Source: Clusia tigrina
Taxonomy: Eukaryota; Arthropoda; Insecta; Diptera; Clusiidae
Length of the DNA: 64,000 bases
Assembly (NCBI GenBank): GCA_920105625.2
Contig: OV050031.1
Coordinates: 93,811,676-93,875,675 of the forward strand
Reading direction: 5' to 3'
The position numbers and the translations under genes are program-made. Positions 1 through 11,160 of this stretch are shown here, in pieces. The notes beneath the pieces were generated by a model. The model was not told the origin of the DNA. It did not search any database and worked only from the letters and a program-made list of their open reading frames with translations. Positions within the stretch are counted from its first letter, which is position 1. Every line of letters starts with the position of its first letter.

Positions 1-184
1 AATTCTATACGGTACGTCCTACACCTATCAAAGTTTGCAACATACAAATACTTGTAACTTTTTACTGGAGCGTCCTAAAACCTTGAAATTTTGTAACAAT
101 AAAGTACTCGAGCCTCTTGTCAATTTAAGCTATCGCTCAAAGCTATGCTACCCTTGAATACCAAATCAATCACTGATAAAACTT

Positions 185-238
185 CAAATGGCCCTAACTT
201 CTGTACGGTACGTCCTACACCTATCAAAGTTTGCAACA
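185..238 (+). repeat. Half-repeat A inside the monomer
   Basis: This 54-bp stretch (p181 of one monomer through p38 of the next) aligns without gaps to the 54 bp that begin 56 bp later. Using the common form of the monomer, about 35 of 54 positions are identical. Shared anchors are caaatg at the start, taact at +11, gg at +23, cgtc at +27, aaa at +42 and aaca at the end. The spacing of every anchor is the same in both halves, so the match is unlikely to be chance even in A+T-rich DNA. It suggests the 196-bp monomer grew from a shorter ancestral unit of about 56 bp. Confidence 0.75.
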
Positions 239-240
239 TA

Positions 241-294
241 CAAATGCTTGTAACTTTTTACTGGAGAGTCATAAAACATAGAAATTTTGTAACA
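241..294 (+). repeat. Half-repeat B inside the monomer
   Basis: This is the second 54-bp half-repeat, p41-p94, separated from half A by the dinucleotide ta. It keeps caaatg, taact, cgtc (agtc in this particular copy) and the final gtaaca. The remaining 86 bp of the monomer (p95-p180) could not be aligned convincingly to either half, so it may be an older third unit that has diverged or a separate acquisition. Confidence 0.7.
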
Positions 295-298
295 ATAA

Positions 299-308
299 AG
301 TACTCGAG
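299..308. other. Overlapping ScaI/XhoI motif conserved in most monomers
   Basis: The string agtactcgag (p99-p108) joins two palindromes, agtact and ctcgag, and occurs in the large majority of the roughly 327 monomers. Flanking variants are frequent (gcactcgag, gtacacgag, gtaatcgag, gtattcgag, actcgtgcc, actcgcgcc), but the central cg is usually kept. Genomic digestion with either enzyme should give a 196-bp ladder, subject to methylation. Whether any protein recognises it is unknown. Confidence 0.8.
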
Positions 309-2352
309 CCTCTTGTCAATTTAAGCTATCGTTCAAAGCTATGCTACCCTTGAGTCCCAAATCAAACACTGATAAAACTTCAAATGGCCCTAACTTCTGT
401 ACGGTACGTCCTACGCCTATCAAAGTTTGCAACATATAAATGCTTGTAACTTTTTACTGGAGCGTCATAAAACCTTGAAATTTTGTAACAATAAAGCACT
501 CGAGCCTCTTGTCAGTTTAAGCTATCGCTCAAAGCTATGCTACCCTTGAGTCCCAAATCAAACACTGATAAAACTTCAAATGGCCCTAACTTCTATACAG
601 TACGTCCTACACCTATCAAAGTTTGCAACATACAAATGCTTGTAACTTTTTACTAGAGCGTCATAAAACCTTGAAATTTTGTAACAATAAAGTACTCGAG
701 CCTCTTGTCAATTTAAGCTTTCGCTCAAAGCTATGCTACCCTTGAGTCCCAAATCAAACACTGATAAAACTTCAAATGGCCCTAAATTCTATACGGTACG
801 TCCTACACCTATCAAAGTTTGCAGCATATAAATACTTGTAACTTTTTACTGGAGCGTAATAAAACCTTGAAATTTTGTAACAATAAAGTACTCGAGCCTC
901 TTGTCAATTTAAGATATCGCTCAAAGCTATGCTACCCTTGAATCCCAAATAAAACACTGATAAAACTTCAAATGGCCCTAACTTCTGTACGGTACGTCCT
1001 ACACCTATCAAAGTTTGCAACATACAAATGCTTGTAACTTTTTACTGGAGCGTCATAAAACTTTGAAATTTTGTAACAATAAAGTACTCGAGCCTCTTGT
1101 CAATTTAAGCTATCGCTCAAAGCTATGCTACCCTTGAGTCACAAATCAAACACTGATAAAACTTCAAATGGCCCTAATTTCTGTACGGTACGTCCTACAC
1201 CTATCAAAGTTTGCAACATATAAATGCTTGTAACTTTTTACTGGAGCGTCATAAAACCTTGAAATTTTGTAACAATAAAGCACTCGAGCCTCTTGTCAAT
1301 TTAAGCTATCGCTCAAAGCTATGCTACCCTTGAGTCCCAAATCAAACACTGATAAAACTTCAAAAGGTCCTAACTTCTATACGGTACGTCCTACACCTAT
1401 CAAAGTTTGCAACATACAAATGCTTGTAACTTTTCACTGGACCGTCATAAAACCTTGAAATTTTGTAACAATAAAGTACTCGAGCCTCTTGTCAATTTAA
1501 GCTACCGCTCAAAGCTATGCTACCCTTAAGTCCCAAATAAAACACTGATGAGACTTCAAATGGCCCTAACTTCTATACGGTACGTCCTACACCTATCAAA
1601 GTTTGCAACATACAAATGCTTCTAACTTTTTACTGGAGCGTCATAAAACCTTGAAATTTTGTAACAATAAAGTACTCGAGCCTCTTGTCAATTTAAGCTA
1701 TCGCTCAAAGCTATGCTACCCTTAAGTCCCGAATCAAACACTGATAAAACTTCAAATGGCCCTAACTTCTATACGGTACGTCCTACACCTATCAAAGTTT
1801 GCAACATACAAATGCTTGTAACTTTTTACTGGAGCGTCATAAAACCTTGAAATTTTGTAACAATAAAGTACTCGAGCCTCTTGTCAATTTAAGCTATCGC
1901 TCAAAGCTATGCTACCCTTGAATCCCAAATCAATCACTGATAAAACTTCAAATGGCCCTAGCTTCTGTACGGTACGTCCTACACCTATCAAAGTCTGCAA
2001 CATACAAATGCTTGTAACTTTTTACTGGAGCGTCATAAAATCTTGAAATTTTGTAACAATAAAGTACTCGAGCCTCTTGTCAATTTAAGCTATCGCTCAA
2101 AGCTATGCTACCCTTGAGTCCCAAATCAAACACTGATAAAACTTCAAATGGCCCTAACTTCTATACGGTACGTCCTACACCTATCAAAGTTTGCAACATA
2201 CAAATGCTTGTAACTTTTTACTGGAGCGTCATAAAACCTTGAAATTTTGTAACAATAAAGTACTCGAGCCTCTTGTCAATTTAAGCTATCTCTCAAAGCT
2301 ATGCTACCCTTGAGTTCCAAATCAAACACTGCTAAAACTTCAAATGGCCCTA

Positions 2353-3790
2353 ACTTCTATACGGTACGTCCTACACCTATCAAAGTTTGCAACATACAAA
2401 TGCTTGTAACTTTTTACTGGAGCGTCCTAAAACCTTGAAATTTTGTAACAATAAAGTACTCGAGCCTCTTGTCAATTTAAGCTATCGCTCAAAGCTATGC
2501 TACCCTTGAATACCAAATCAATCACTGATAAAACTTCAAATGGCCCTAACTTCTGTACGGTACGTCCTACACCTATCAAAGTTTGCAACATACAAATGCT
2601 TGTAACTTTTTACTGGAGAGTCATAAAACTTAGAAATTTTGTAACAATAAAGTACTCGAGCCTCTTGTCAATTTAAGCTATCGTTCAAAGCTATGCTACC
2701 CTTGAGTCCCAAATCAAACACTGATAAAACTTCAAATGGCCCTAACTTCTGTACGGTACGTCCTACACCTATCAAAGTTTGCAACATATAAATGCTTGTA
2801 ACTTTTTACTGGAGCGTCATAAAACCTTGAAATTTTGTAACAATAAAGCACTCGAGCCTCTTGTCAATTTAAGCTATCGCTCAAAGCTATGCTACCCTTG
2901 AGTCCCAAATAAAACACTGATAAAACTTCAAATGGCCCTAACTTCTATACAGTACGTCCTACACCTATCAAAGTTTGCAACATACAAATGCTTGTAACTT
3001 TTTACTAGAGCGTCATAAAACCTTGAAATTTTGTAACAATAAAGTACTCGAGCCTCTTGTCAATTTAAGCTTCCGCTCAAAGCTATGCTACCCTTGAGTC
3101 CCAAATCAAACACTGATAAAACTTCAAATGGCCCTAAATTCTATACGGTACGTCCTACACCTATCAAAGTTTGCAGCATATAAATACTTGTAACTTTTTA
3201 CTGGAGCGTAATAAAACCTTGAAATTTTGTAACAATAAAGTACTCGAGCCTCTTGTCAATTTAAGCTACCGCTCAAAGCTATGCTACCCTTGAGTCCCAA
3301 ATCAAACACTGAAAAAACTTCAAATGGTCCTAACTTCTATACGGTACGTCCTACACCTATCAAAGTTTGCAACATACAAATGCTTGTAACTTTTCACTGG
3401 ACCGTCATAAAACCTTGAAATTTTGTAACAATAAAGTACTCGAGCCTCTTGTCAATTTAAGCTACCGCTCAAAGCTATGCTACCCTTAAGTCCCAAATAA
3501 AACACTGATAAGACTTCAAATGGCCCTAACTTCTATACGGTACGTCCTACACCTATCAAAGTTTGCAACATACTAATGTTTGTAACTTTTTACTGGAGTG
3601 TCATAAAACCTTGAAATTTTGTAACAATAAAGTACTCGAGCCTCTTGTCAATTTAAGCTATCGCTCAAAGCTATGCTACCCTTAAGTCCCGAATCAAACA
3701 CTGATAAAACTTCAAATGGCCCTAACTTCTATACGGTACGTCCTACACCTATCAAAGTTTGCAACATACAAATGCTTGTAACTTTTTACT
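2353..3790 (+). repeat. 12-monomer higher-order repeat, copy 2, lacking two monomers
   Basis: The block follows copy 1 at an offset of 2,352 until about 3,270. After that the matching offset drops to 1,960: the rare marker cactggaccgtc is at 1,437 in copy 1 and 3,397 in copy 2. Two complete monomers of copy 1 (roughly 885-1,280) are therefore absent, and the phase is kept. Similarity to copy 1 continues to about 3,790, where a different set of variants begins (actataaag, gagccgctt). Confidence 0.8.
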
Positions 3791-4860
3791 GGAGCATCAT
3801 AAAACCTTGAAATTTTGTAACTATAAAGTACTCGAGCCGCTTGTCAATTTAAGCTATCGCTCAAAGCTATGCTACCCTTAAGTCCCAAATCAAACACTGA
3901 TAAAACTTCAAATGGCCCTAAATTCTATACGGTACGTCCTACACCTATCAAAGTTTGCAACATACAAATGCTTGTAACTTTTTACTGGAGCGTCATAAAA
4001 CCTTGAAATTTTGTAACAGTAAAGTACTCGAGCCTCTTGTCAATTTAAGCTATCGCTCAAAGCTATGCTACCCTTGAGTCCCAAATCAAACACTGATAAA
4101 ACTTCAAATGGCCCTAAATTCTATACGGTACGTCCTACTCCTATCAAAGTTTGCAACATATAAATGTTTGTAACTTTTTACTGGAGCGTAATAAAACCTT
4201 GAAATTTTGTAACAATAAAGTACTCGAGCCTCTTGCCAATTTAAGCTATCGCTCAAAGCTATGCTACCCTTGAGTCCCAAATCAAACACTGATAAAACTT
4301 CAAATGGCCCTAACTTCTATACGGTACGTCCTACACCTATCAAAGTTTACAACATGCAAATGCTTGTAACTTTTCACTGGAGCGTCATAAAACCTTGAAA
4401 TTTTTTAACAATAAAGTGCTCGAGCCTCTTGTAAATTTAAGCTATCGCTCAAAGCTATGCTACCCTTAAGTCCCAAATCAAACACTGATAAAACTTCAAA
4501 TGGCTCTAAATTCTATACGGTACGTCCTACACCTATCAAAGTTTGCAACATACAAATGCTTGTAACTTTTTACTGGAGCGTCATAAAACCTTGAAATTTT
4601 GTAACAATAAAGTACTCGAGCCTCTTGTCAATTTAAGCTATCGCTCAAAGCTAAGCTACCCTTGAATCCCAAATCAATCACTGATAAAACTTCAAATGGC
4701 CCTAACTTCTGTACGGTACGTCCTACACCTATCAAAGTCTGCAACATACAAATGCTTGTAACTTTTTACTGGAGCGTCATAAAATCTTGAAATTTTGTAA
4801 CAATAAAGTACTCGAGCCTCTTGTCAATTTAAGCTATCGCTCAAAGCTATGCTACCCTTG
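3790..4860 (+). repeat. Satellite segment shared with 8.1-9.0 and 10.3-11.1 kb
   Basis: About five monomers carry the ordered markers gagccgctt, cctactcctatc (4,138), and tttacaacatgcaaatgc (about 4,347). The same order occurs at offset 4,313 (8,451 for the second marker) and again 2,157 bp further on (10,608). From about 4,660 the segment returns to the series of copy 1 (markers at 1,991 and 4,735, 14 monomers apart). No gene or foreign sequence is present. Confidence 0.75.
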
Positions 4861-6830
4861 AGTCCCAAATCAAATACTGATAAAACTTCAAATGGCCCTA
4901 ACTTCTATACGGTACGTCCTACACCTATCAAAGTTTGCAACATACAAATGCTTGTAACTTTTTACTGGAGCGTCATAAAACCTTGAAATTTTGTAACAAT
5001 AAAGTACTCGAGCCTCTTGTCAATTTAAGCTATCTCTCAAAGCTATGCTACCCTTGAGTTCCAAATCAAACACTGCTAAAACTTCAAATGGCCCTAACTT
5101 CTATACGGTACGTCCTACACCTATCAAAGTTTGCAACATACAAATGCTTGTAACTTTTTACTGGAGCGTCATAAAACCTTGAAATTTTGTAACAATAAAG
5201 TACTCGAACCTCTTGTCAATTTAAGCTATCGCCCAAAGCTATGCTACCCTTGAATCCCAAGTAAAACACTGATAAAACTTCAAATGGCCCTAACTTCTGT
5301 ACCGTACATCCTACACCTATCAAAGTTTGCAACATACAAATGCTTGTAACTTTTTACTGGAGCGTCATAAAACCTTCAAATTTTGTAACAATAAAGTACT
5401 CGAGCCTCTTGTCAATTTAAGCTATCGCTCAAAGCTATGCTACCCTTGAATCCCAAATCAAACACTGATAAAACTTCAAATGGTCCTAACTTCTGTACGG
5501 TACGTCCTACACCTATCAAAGTTTGCAACATACAAATGCTTGTAACTTTTTACTGGAGCGTCATAAAACCTTGAAATTTTGTAACAATAAAGTACTCGAG
5601 CCTCTTGTCAATTTAAGCTATCGCTCAAAGCTATGCTACCCTTGAGTCCCAAATCAAATACTGATAAAACTTCAAATGGCCCTAACTTCTATACGGTACG
5701 TCCTACACCTATCAAAGTTTGCAACATACAAATGCTTGTAACTTTTTACTGGAGCGTCATAAAACCTTGAAATTTTGTAACAATAAAGTACTCGAGCCTC
5801 TTGTCAATTTAAGCTATCTCTCAAAGCTATGCTACCCTTGAGTTCCAAATCAAACACTGCTAAAACTTCAAATGGCCCTAACTTCTATACGGTACGTCCT
5901 ACACCTATCAAAGTTTGCAACATACAAATGCTTGTAACTTTTTACTGGAGCGTCATAAAACCTTGAAATTTTGTAACAATAAAGTACTCGAACCTCTTGT
6001 CAATTTAAGCTATCGCCCAAAGCTATGCTACCCTTGAATCCCAAGTAAAACACTGATAAAACTTCAAATGGCCCTAACTTCTGTACCGTACATCCTACAC
6101 CTATCAAAGTTTGCAACATACAAATGCTTGTAACTTTTTACTGGAGCGTCATAAAACCTTGAAATTTTGTAACAATAAAGTACTCGAGCCTCTTGTCAAT
6201 TTAAGCTATCGCTCAAAGCTATGCTACCCTTGAATCCCAAATCAAACACTGATAAAACTTCAAATGGTCCTAACTTCTGTACGGTACGTCCTACACCTAT
6301 CAAAGTTTGCAACATACAAATGCTTGTAACTTTTTACTGGAGCGTCATAAAACCTTGAAATTTTGTAACAATAAAGTACTCGAGCCTCTTGTCAATTTAA
6401 GCTATCGCTCAAAGCTATGCTACCCTTGAGTCCCAAATCAAATACTGATAAAACTTCAAATGGCCCTAACTTCTATACGGTACGTCCTACACCTATCAAA
6501 GTTTGCAACATACAAATGCTTGTAACTTTTTACTGGAGCGTCATAAAACCTTGAAATTTTGTAACAATAAAGTACTCGAGCCTCTTGTCAATTTAAGCTA
6601 TCTCTCAAAGCTATGCTACCCTTGAGTTCCAAATCAAACACTGCTAAAACTTCAAATGGCCCTAACTTCTATACGGTACGTCCTACACCTATCAAAGTTT
6701 GCAACATACAAATGCTTGTAACTTTTTACTGGAGCGTCATAAAACCTTGAAATTTTGTAACAATAAAGTACTCGAACCTCTTGTCAATTTAAGCTATCGC
6801 CCAAAGCTATGCTACCCTTGAATCCCAAAT
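4860..6830 (+). repeat. 4-monomer higher-order repeat (784 bp), about 2.5 copies
   Basis: The marker tctctcaaag with gagttcc and actgctaaaac recurs at 5,035, 5,819 and 6,603, 784 bp apart. Each full unit also holds the monomer with cgcccaaag and cccaagtaaaac, the monomer with gtaccgtacatcc, and one with ggtcctaac. Copies 4,860-5,643 and 5,644-6,427 are almost identical: the only difference I found is C at 5,377 against G at 6,161. The third copy stops near 6,830, inside the cgcccaaag monomer. Such identity implies a recent duplication. Confidence 0.88.
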
Positions 6831-7990
6831 CAAACACTGATAAAACTTCAAATGGTCCTAACTTCTATACGGTACGTCCTACACCTATCAAAGTTTGCAA
6901 CATACAAATGCTTGAAACTTTTCACTGGAGCGTCATAAAACCTTGAAATTTTGTAACAATAAAGTACTCGAGCCTCTTGTCAATTTAAGGTATTGCTCAA
7001 AGCTATGCTACCCTTGAGTCCCGAATCAAACACTGATAAAACTTCAAATGGCCCTAACTTCTATACGGTACGTCCTACAACTATCAAAGTTTGCAACATA
7101 CAAATGCTTGTAACTTTTTATTGGAGCGTCAGAAAACCTTGAAATTTTGTAACAATAAAGTACTCGAGCCTCGTGTCAATTTAAGCTATTGCTCAAAGCT
7201 ATGCTACCCTTGAATCCCAAATCAAACACTGATAAAACTTCAAATGGCCCTAACTTCTATACGGTACGTCCTACACCTATCAAAGTTTGCAACATATAAA
7301 TGTTTGTAACTTTTTATTGGAGCGTCATAAAACCTTGAAATTTTGTAACAATAAAGCACTCGAGCCTCTTGTCAATTTAATCTACCGCTCAAAGCTATGC
7401 TACCCTTAAGTCCCAAATCAAACACTGATAAAACTTCAAATGGCCCTAACTTCTATACGGTACGTCCTACACCTATCAAAGTTTGCAGCATACAAATGCT
7501 TGCAACTTTTCACTGGAGCGTCATAAAACCTTGACATTTTGTAACAATAAAGTACTCGAGCCTCTTGTCAATTTAAGCTATTGCTCAAAGCTATGCTACC
7601 TTTGAGTCCCAAATCACACACTGATAAAACTTCAAATGGCCCTAACTTCTATACGGTACGTCCTACACCTATCAAAGTTTGCAACATACAAATGCTTGTA
7701 ACTTTTTATTGGAGCGTCATAAAAACCTTGAAATTTGGTAACAATAAAGTACTCGAGCCTCTTGTCAATTTAAGCTATCGCTCAAAGCTATGCTACCCTT
7801 AAGTAACAAATCAAACACTGATAAAACTTCAAATGGCCCTAACTTCTATACGGTACGTCCTACACCTATCAAAGTTTGCAACATACAAATGCTTGTAACT
7901 TTTCACTGGAGCGTCATAAAACCTTGAAATTTTGTAACAATAAAGTACTCGAGCCTCTTGTCTATTTAAGCTATCGCTCAAAGCTATGCT
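6830..7990 (+). repeat. Satellite block duplicated at 15.65-16.81 kb
   Basis: Ordered markers (caatttaaggtattgctc at about 6,980, the ttggagcgtcagaaaacc form at about 7,120, ataaatgtttg at about 7,291, the gcagcatac/cttgcaac monomer at 7,486, and the one-base-longer cataaaaacc monomer at about 7,718) recur at an offset of 8,818, that is 45 monomers minus 2 bp. The match fails near 7,990 (gagtccc against taagtccc at 16,810). Confidence 0.8.
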
Positions 7991-10900
7991 ACCCTTGAGT
8001 CCCAAATCAAACACTGATAAAACTTCAAATCGCCCTAACTTCTATACGGTACGTCCTACACCTATCAAAGTTTGCAACATACAAATGCTTGTAACTTTTT
8101 ATTGGAGCGTCATAAAACCTTGAAATTTTGTAACAATAAAGTACTCGAGCCGCTTGTCAATTTAAGCTATCGCTCAAAGCTATGCTACCCTTAAGTCCCA
8201 AATCAAACACTGATAAAACTTCAAATGGCCCTAAATTCTATACGGTACGTCCTACACCTATCAAAGTTTGCAACATACAAATGCTTGTAACTTTTTACTG
8301 GAGCGTCATAAAACCTTGAAATTTTGTAACAATAAAGTACTCGAGCCTCTTGTCAATTTAAGCTATCGCTCAAAGCTATGCTACCCTTGAGTCCCAAATC
8401 AAACACTGATAAAACTTCAAATGGCCCTAAATTCTATACGGTACGTCCTACTCCTATCAAAGTTTGCAACATATAAATGCTTGTAACTTTTTACTGGAGC
8501 GTAATAAAACCTTGAAATTTTGTAACAATAAAGTACTCGAGCCTCTTGTCAATTTAAGCTATCGCTCAAAGCTATGCTACCCTTGAGTCCCAAATCAAAC
8601 ACTGATAAAACTTCAAATGGCCCTAACTTCTATACGGTACGTCCTACAACTATCAAAGTTTACAACATGCAAATGCTTGTAACTTTTCACTGGAGCTTCA
8701 TAAAACCTTGAAATTTTTTAACAATAAAGTACTCGAGCCTCTTGTCAATTTAAGCTATCGCTCAAAGCTATGCTACCCTTAAGTCCCAAATCAAACACTG
8801 ATAAAACTTCAAATGGCCCTAAATTCTATACGGTACGTCCTACACCTATCAAAGTTTGCAACATACAAATGCTTGTAACTTTTTACTGGAGCGTCATAAA
8901 ACCTTGAAATTTTGTAACAATAAAGTACTCGAGCCTCTTGTCAATTTAAGCTATCGCTTAAAGCTATGCTACCCTTGAATCCCAAATCAATCACTGATAA
9001 AACTTCAAATGGCCCTAACTTCTATACGGTACGTCCTACACCTATCAAAGTTTGCAACATATAAATGTTTGTAACTTTTTATTGGAGCGTCATAAAACCT
9101 TGAAATTTTGTAACAATAAAGTACTCGAGCCTCTTGTCAATTTAAGCTATCGCTTAAAGCTATGCTACCCTTGAATCCCAAATAAAACACTGATAAAACT
9201 TCAAATGGCCCTAACTTCTATACGGTACGTCCTACACCTATCAAAGTTTGCAACACACAAAAGCATTTAACTTTTTAATGGAGCGTCATAAAACCTTGAA
9301 ATTTTGTAACAATAAAGTACTCGAGCCGCTTGCCAATTTAAGCTATCGCTCAAAGCTATGCTACCCTTAAGTCCCGAATCAAACACTGATAAAACTTCAA
9401 ATGGCCCTAACTTCTATACGGTACGTCCTACACCTATCAAAGTTTGCAACATACAAATGCTTGTAACTTTTTACTGGAGCGTCATAAAACCTTGAAATTT
9501 TGTAACAATAAAGTACTCGAGCCTCTTGTCAATTTAAGCTATCGCTCAAAGCTATGCTACCCTTAAGTCCCAAATCAAACACTGATAAAGCTTCAAATGG
9601 CCCTAACTTCTATACGGTACGTCCTACACCTATCAAAGTTTGCAGCATACAAATGCTTGCAACTTTTCACTGGAGCGTTATAAAACCTTGACATTTTGTA
9701 ACAATAAAGTACTCGAGCCTCTTGTCAATTTAAGCTATTGCTCAAAGCTATGCTACCTTTGAGTCCCAAATCACACACTGATAAATCTTCAAATGGCCCT
9801 AACTTCTATACGGTACGTCCTACACCTATCAAAGTTTGCAACATACAAATGCTTGTAACTTTTTATTGGAGCGTCATAAATACCTTGAAATTTTGTAACA
9901 ATAAAGTACTCGAGCCTCTTGTCAATTTAAGCTATCGCTCAAAGCTATGCTACCCTTAAGTAACAAATCAAACACTGATAAAACTTCAAATGGCCCTAAC
10001 TTCTATACGGTACGTCCTACACCTATCAAAGTTTGCAACATACAAATGCTTGTAACTTTTCACTGGAGCGTCATAAAACCTTGAAATTTTGTAACAATAA
10101 AGTACTCGAGCCTCTTGTCTATTTAAGCTATCGCTCAAAGCTATTCTACCCTTGAGTCCCAAATCAAACACTGATAAAACTTCAAATGGCCCTAACTTCT
10201 ATACGGTACGTCCTACAATTATCAAAGTTTGCAACATACAAATGCTTGTAACTTTTTATTGGAGCGTCATAAAACCTTGAAATTTTGTAACAAAAAAGTA
10301 CTCGAGCCGCTTGTCAATTTAAGCTATCGCTCAAAGCTATGCTACCCTTAAGTCCCAAATCAAACACTGATAAAACTTCAAATGGCCCTAAATTCTATAC
10401 GGTACGTCCTACACCTATCAAAGTTTGCAACATACAAATGCTTGTAACTTTTTACTGGAGCGTCATAAAACCTTGAAATTTTGTAACAATAAAGTACTCG
10501 AGCCTCTTGTCAATTTAAGCTATCGCTCAAAGCTATGCTACCCTTGAGTCCCAAATCAAACACTGATAAAGCTTCAAATGGCCCTAAATTCTATACGGTA
10601 CGTCCTACTCCTATCAAAGTTTGCAACATATAAATGCTTGTAACTTTTTACTGGAGCGTAATAAAACCTTGAAATTTTGCAACAATAAAGTACTCGAGCC
10701 TCTTGTCAATTTAAGCTATCGCTCAAAGCTATGCTACCCTTGAGTCCCAAATCAAACACTGATAAAACTTCAAATGGCCCTAACTTCTATACGGTACGTC
10801 CTACACCTATCAAAGTTTACAACATGCAAATGCTTGTAACTTTTCACTGGAGCTTCATAAAACCTTGAAATTTTTTAACAATAAAGTACTCGAGCCTCTT

Positions 10901-11160
10901 GTCAATTTAAGCTATCGCTCAAAGCTATGCTACCCTTAAGTCCCAAATCAAACACTGATAAAACTTCAAATGGCCCTAAATTCTATACGGTACGTCCTAC
11001 ACCTATCAAAGTTTGCAACATACAAATGCTTGTAACTTTTTACTGGAGCGTCATAAAACCTTGAAATTTTGTAACAATAAAGTACTCGAGCCTCTTGTCA
11101 ATTTAAGCTATCGCTTAAAGCTATGCTACCCTTGAATCCCAAATCAATCACTGATAAAAC
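7450..11160 (+). repeat. 11-monomer higher-order repeat (2,157 bp), two copies
   Basis: Landmarks at 7,486 (gcagcatac), 7,581, 7,829 and 8,451 (actcctatc) recur at 9,643, 9,738, 9,986 and 10,608, all 2,157 bp apart. This is 11 x 196 + 1. The extra base comes from a monomer with one added A near 7,720 (cataaaaacc); its counterpart near 9,880 reads cataaatacc. Similarity covers about 7,450-8,985 against 9,607-11,142. The stretch 8,985-9,607 has its own variants, including a divergent monomer at about 9,251-9,280 (gcaacacacaaaagc). Confidence 0.85.

Larger units (their letters stand above)
201..396 (+). repeat. Reference monomer (196 bp) and its internal layout
   Basis: This monomer serves as a coordinate key (p1 = 201). 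In order: p1-12 the cggtacg core; p13-38 an AC-rich stretch ending gcaaca; p41-94 the second half-repeat, with taacttttta and the gcgtc position (gagtc in this copy); p95-100 ataaag; p99-108 overlapping ScaI (agtact) and XhoI (ctcgag) sites; p109-130 gcctcttgtcaatttaagct; p124-145 two agctat words 14 bp apart; p146-158 the variable cttgagtccc segment (alternatives cttaag and cttgaa); p161-180 atcaaacactgataaaactt; p181-196 the start of the first half-repeat. Bases that vary most between copies are in p17-20, p41-44, p56-62, p68-74, p102-113, p129-132 and p150-160. These co-vary in blocks and define the higher-order repeats. Confidence 0.95.
1..2352 (+). repeat. 12-monomer higher-order repeat, copy 1
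   Basis: Marker variants in this block reappear exactly 2,352 bp (12 x 196) later: cgtcctaaaa at 71 and 2,423, gaataccaaatca near 158 and 2,510, ggagagtc near 264 and 2,616, and gcagcatataaatacttg near 821 and 3,173. The markers near 1,991 (aagtctgc) and 2,291 (tctcaaag followed by gagttcc) recur at 4,735 and 5,035, 14 monomers on, because other monomers intervene there. The left edge is the window edge, so the unit may begin earlier. Confidence 0.85.

Noticed and set aside
124..146. Hairpin or regulatory element at the two agctat words in each monomer
   Set aside because: The words are direct repeats 14 bp apart, not inverted ones, and no stable stem is evident. There is no gene nearby to regulate.
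7581..7802. Short open frames on the plus strand (73-82 codons; 7,581, 9,738, 13,752, 16,399, 18,556; 75 codons at 43,703 and 45,073)
   Set aside because: They recur at the higher-order spacing, run across monomer boundaries, and open or close with chance substitutions or one-base indels (such as the extra A near 7,720). The sibling copy near 49,375 has other variants in the same place. They are satellite read in a frame, not genes.
9251..9280. Possible non-satellite insert (gcaacacacaaaagcatttaac)
   Set aside because: It aligns base for base with the ordinary gcaacatacaaatgcttgtaac segment with a few substitutions. It is a divergent monomer only.
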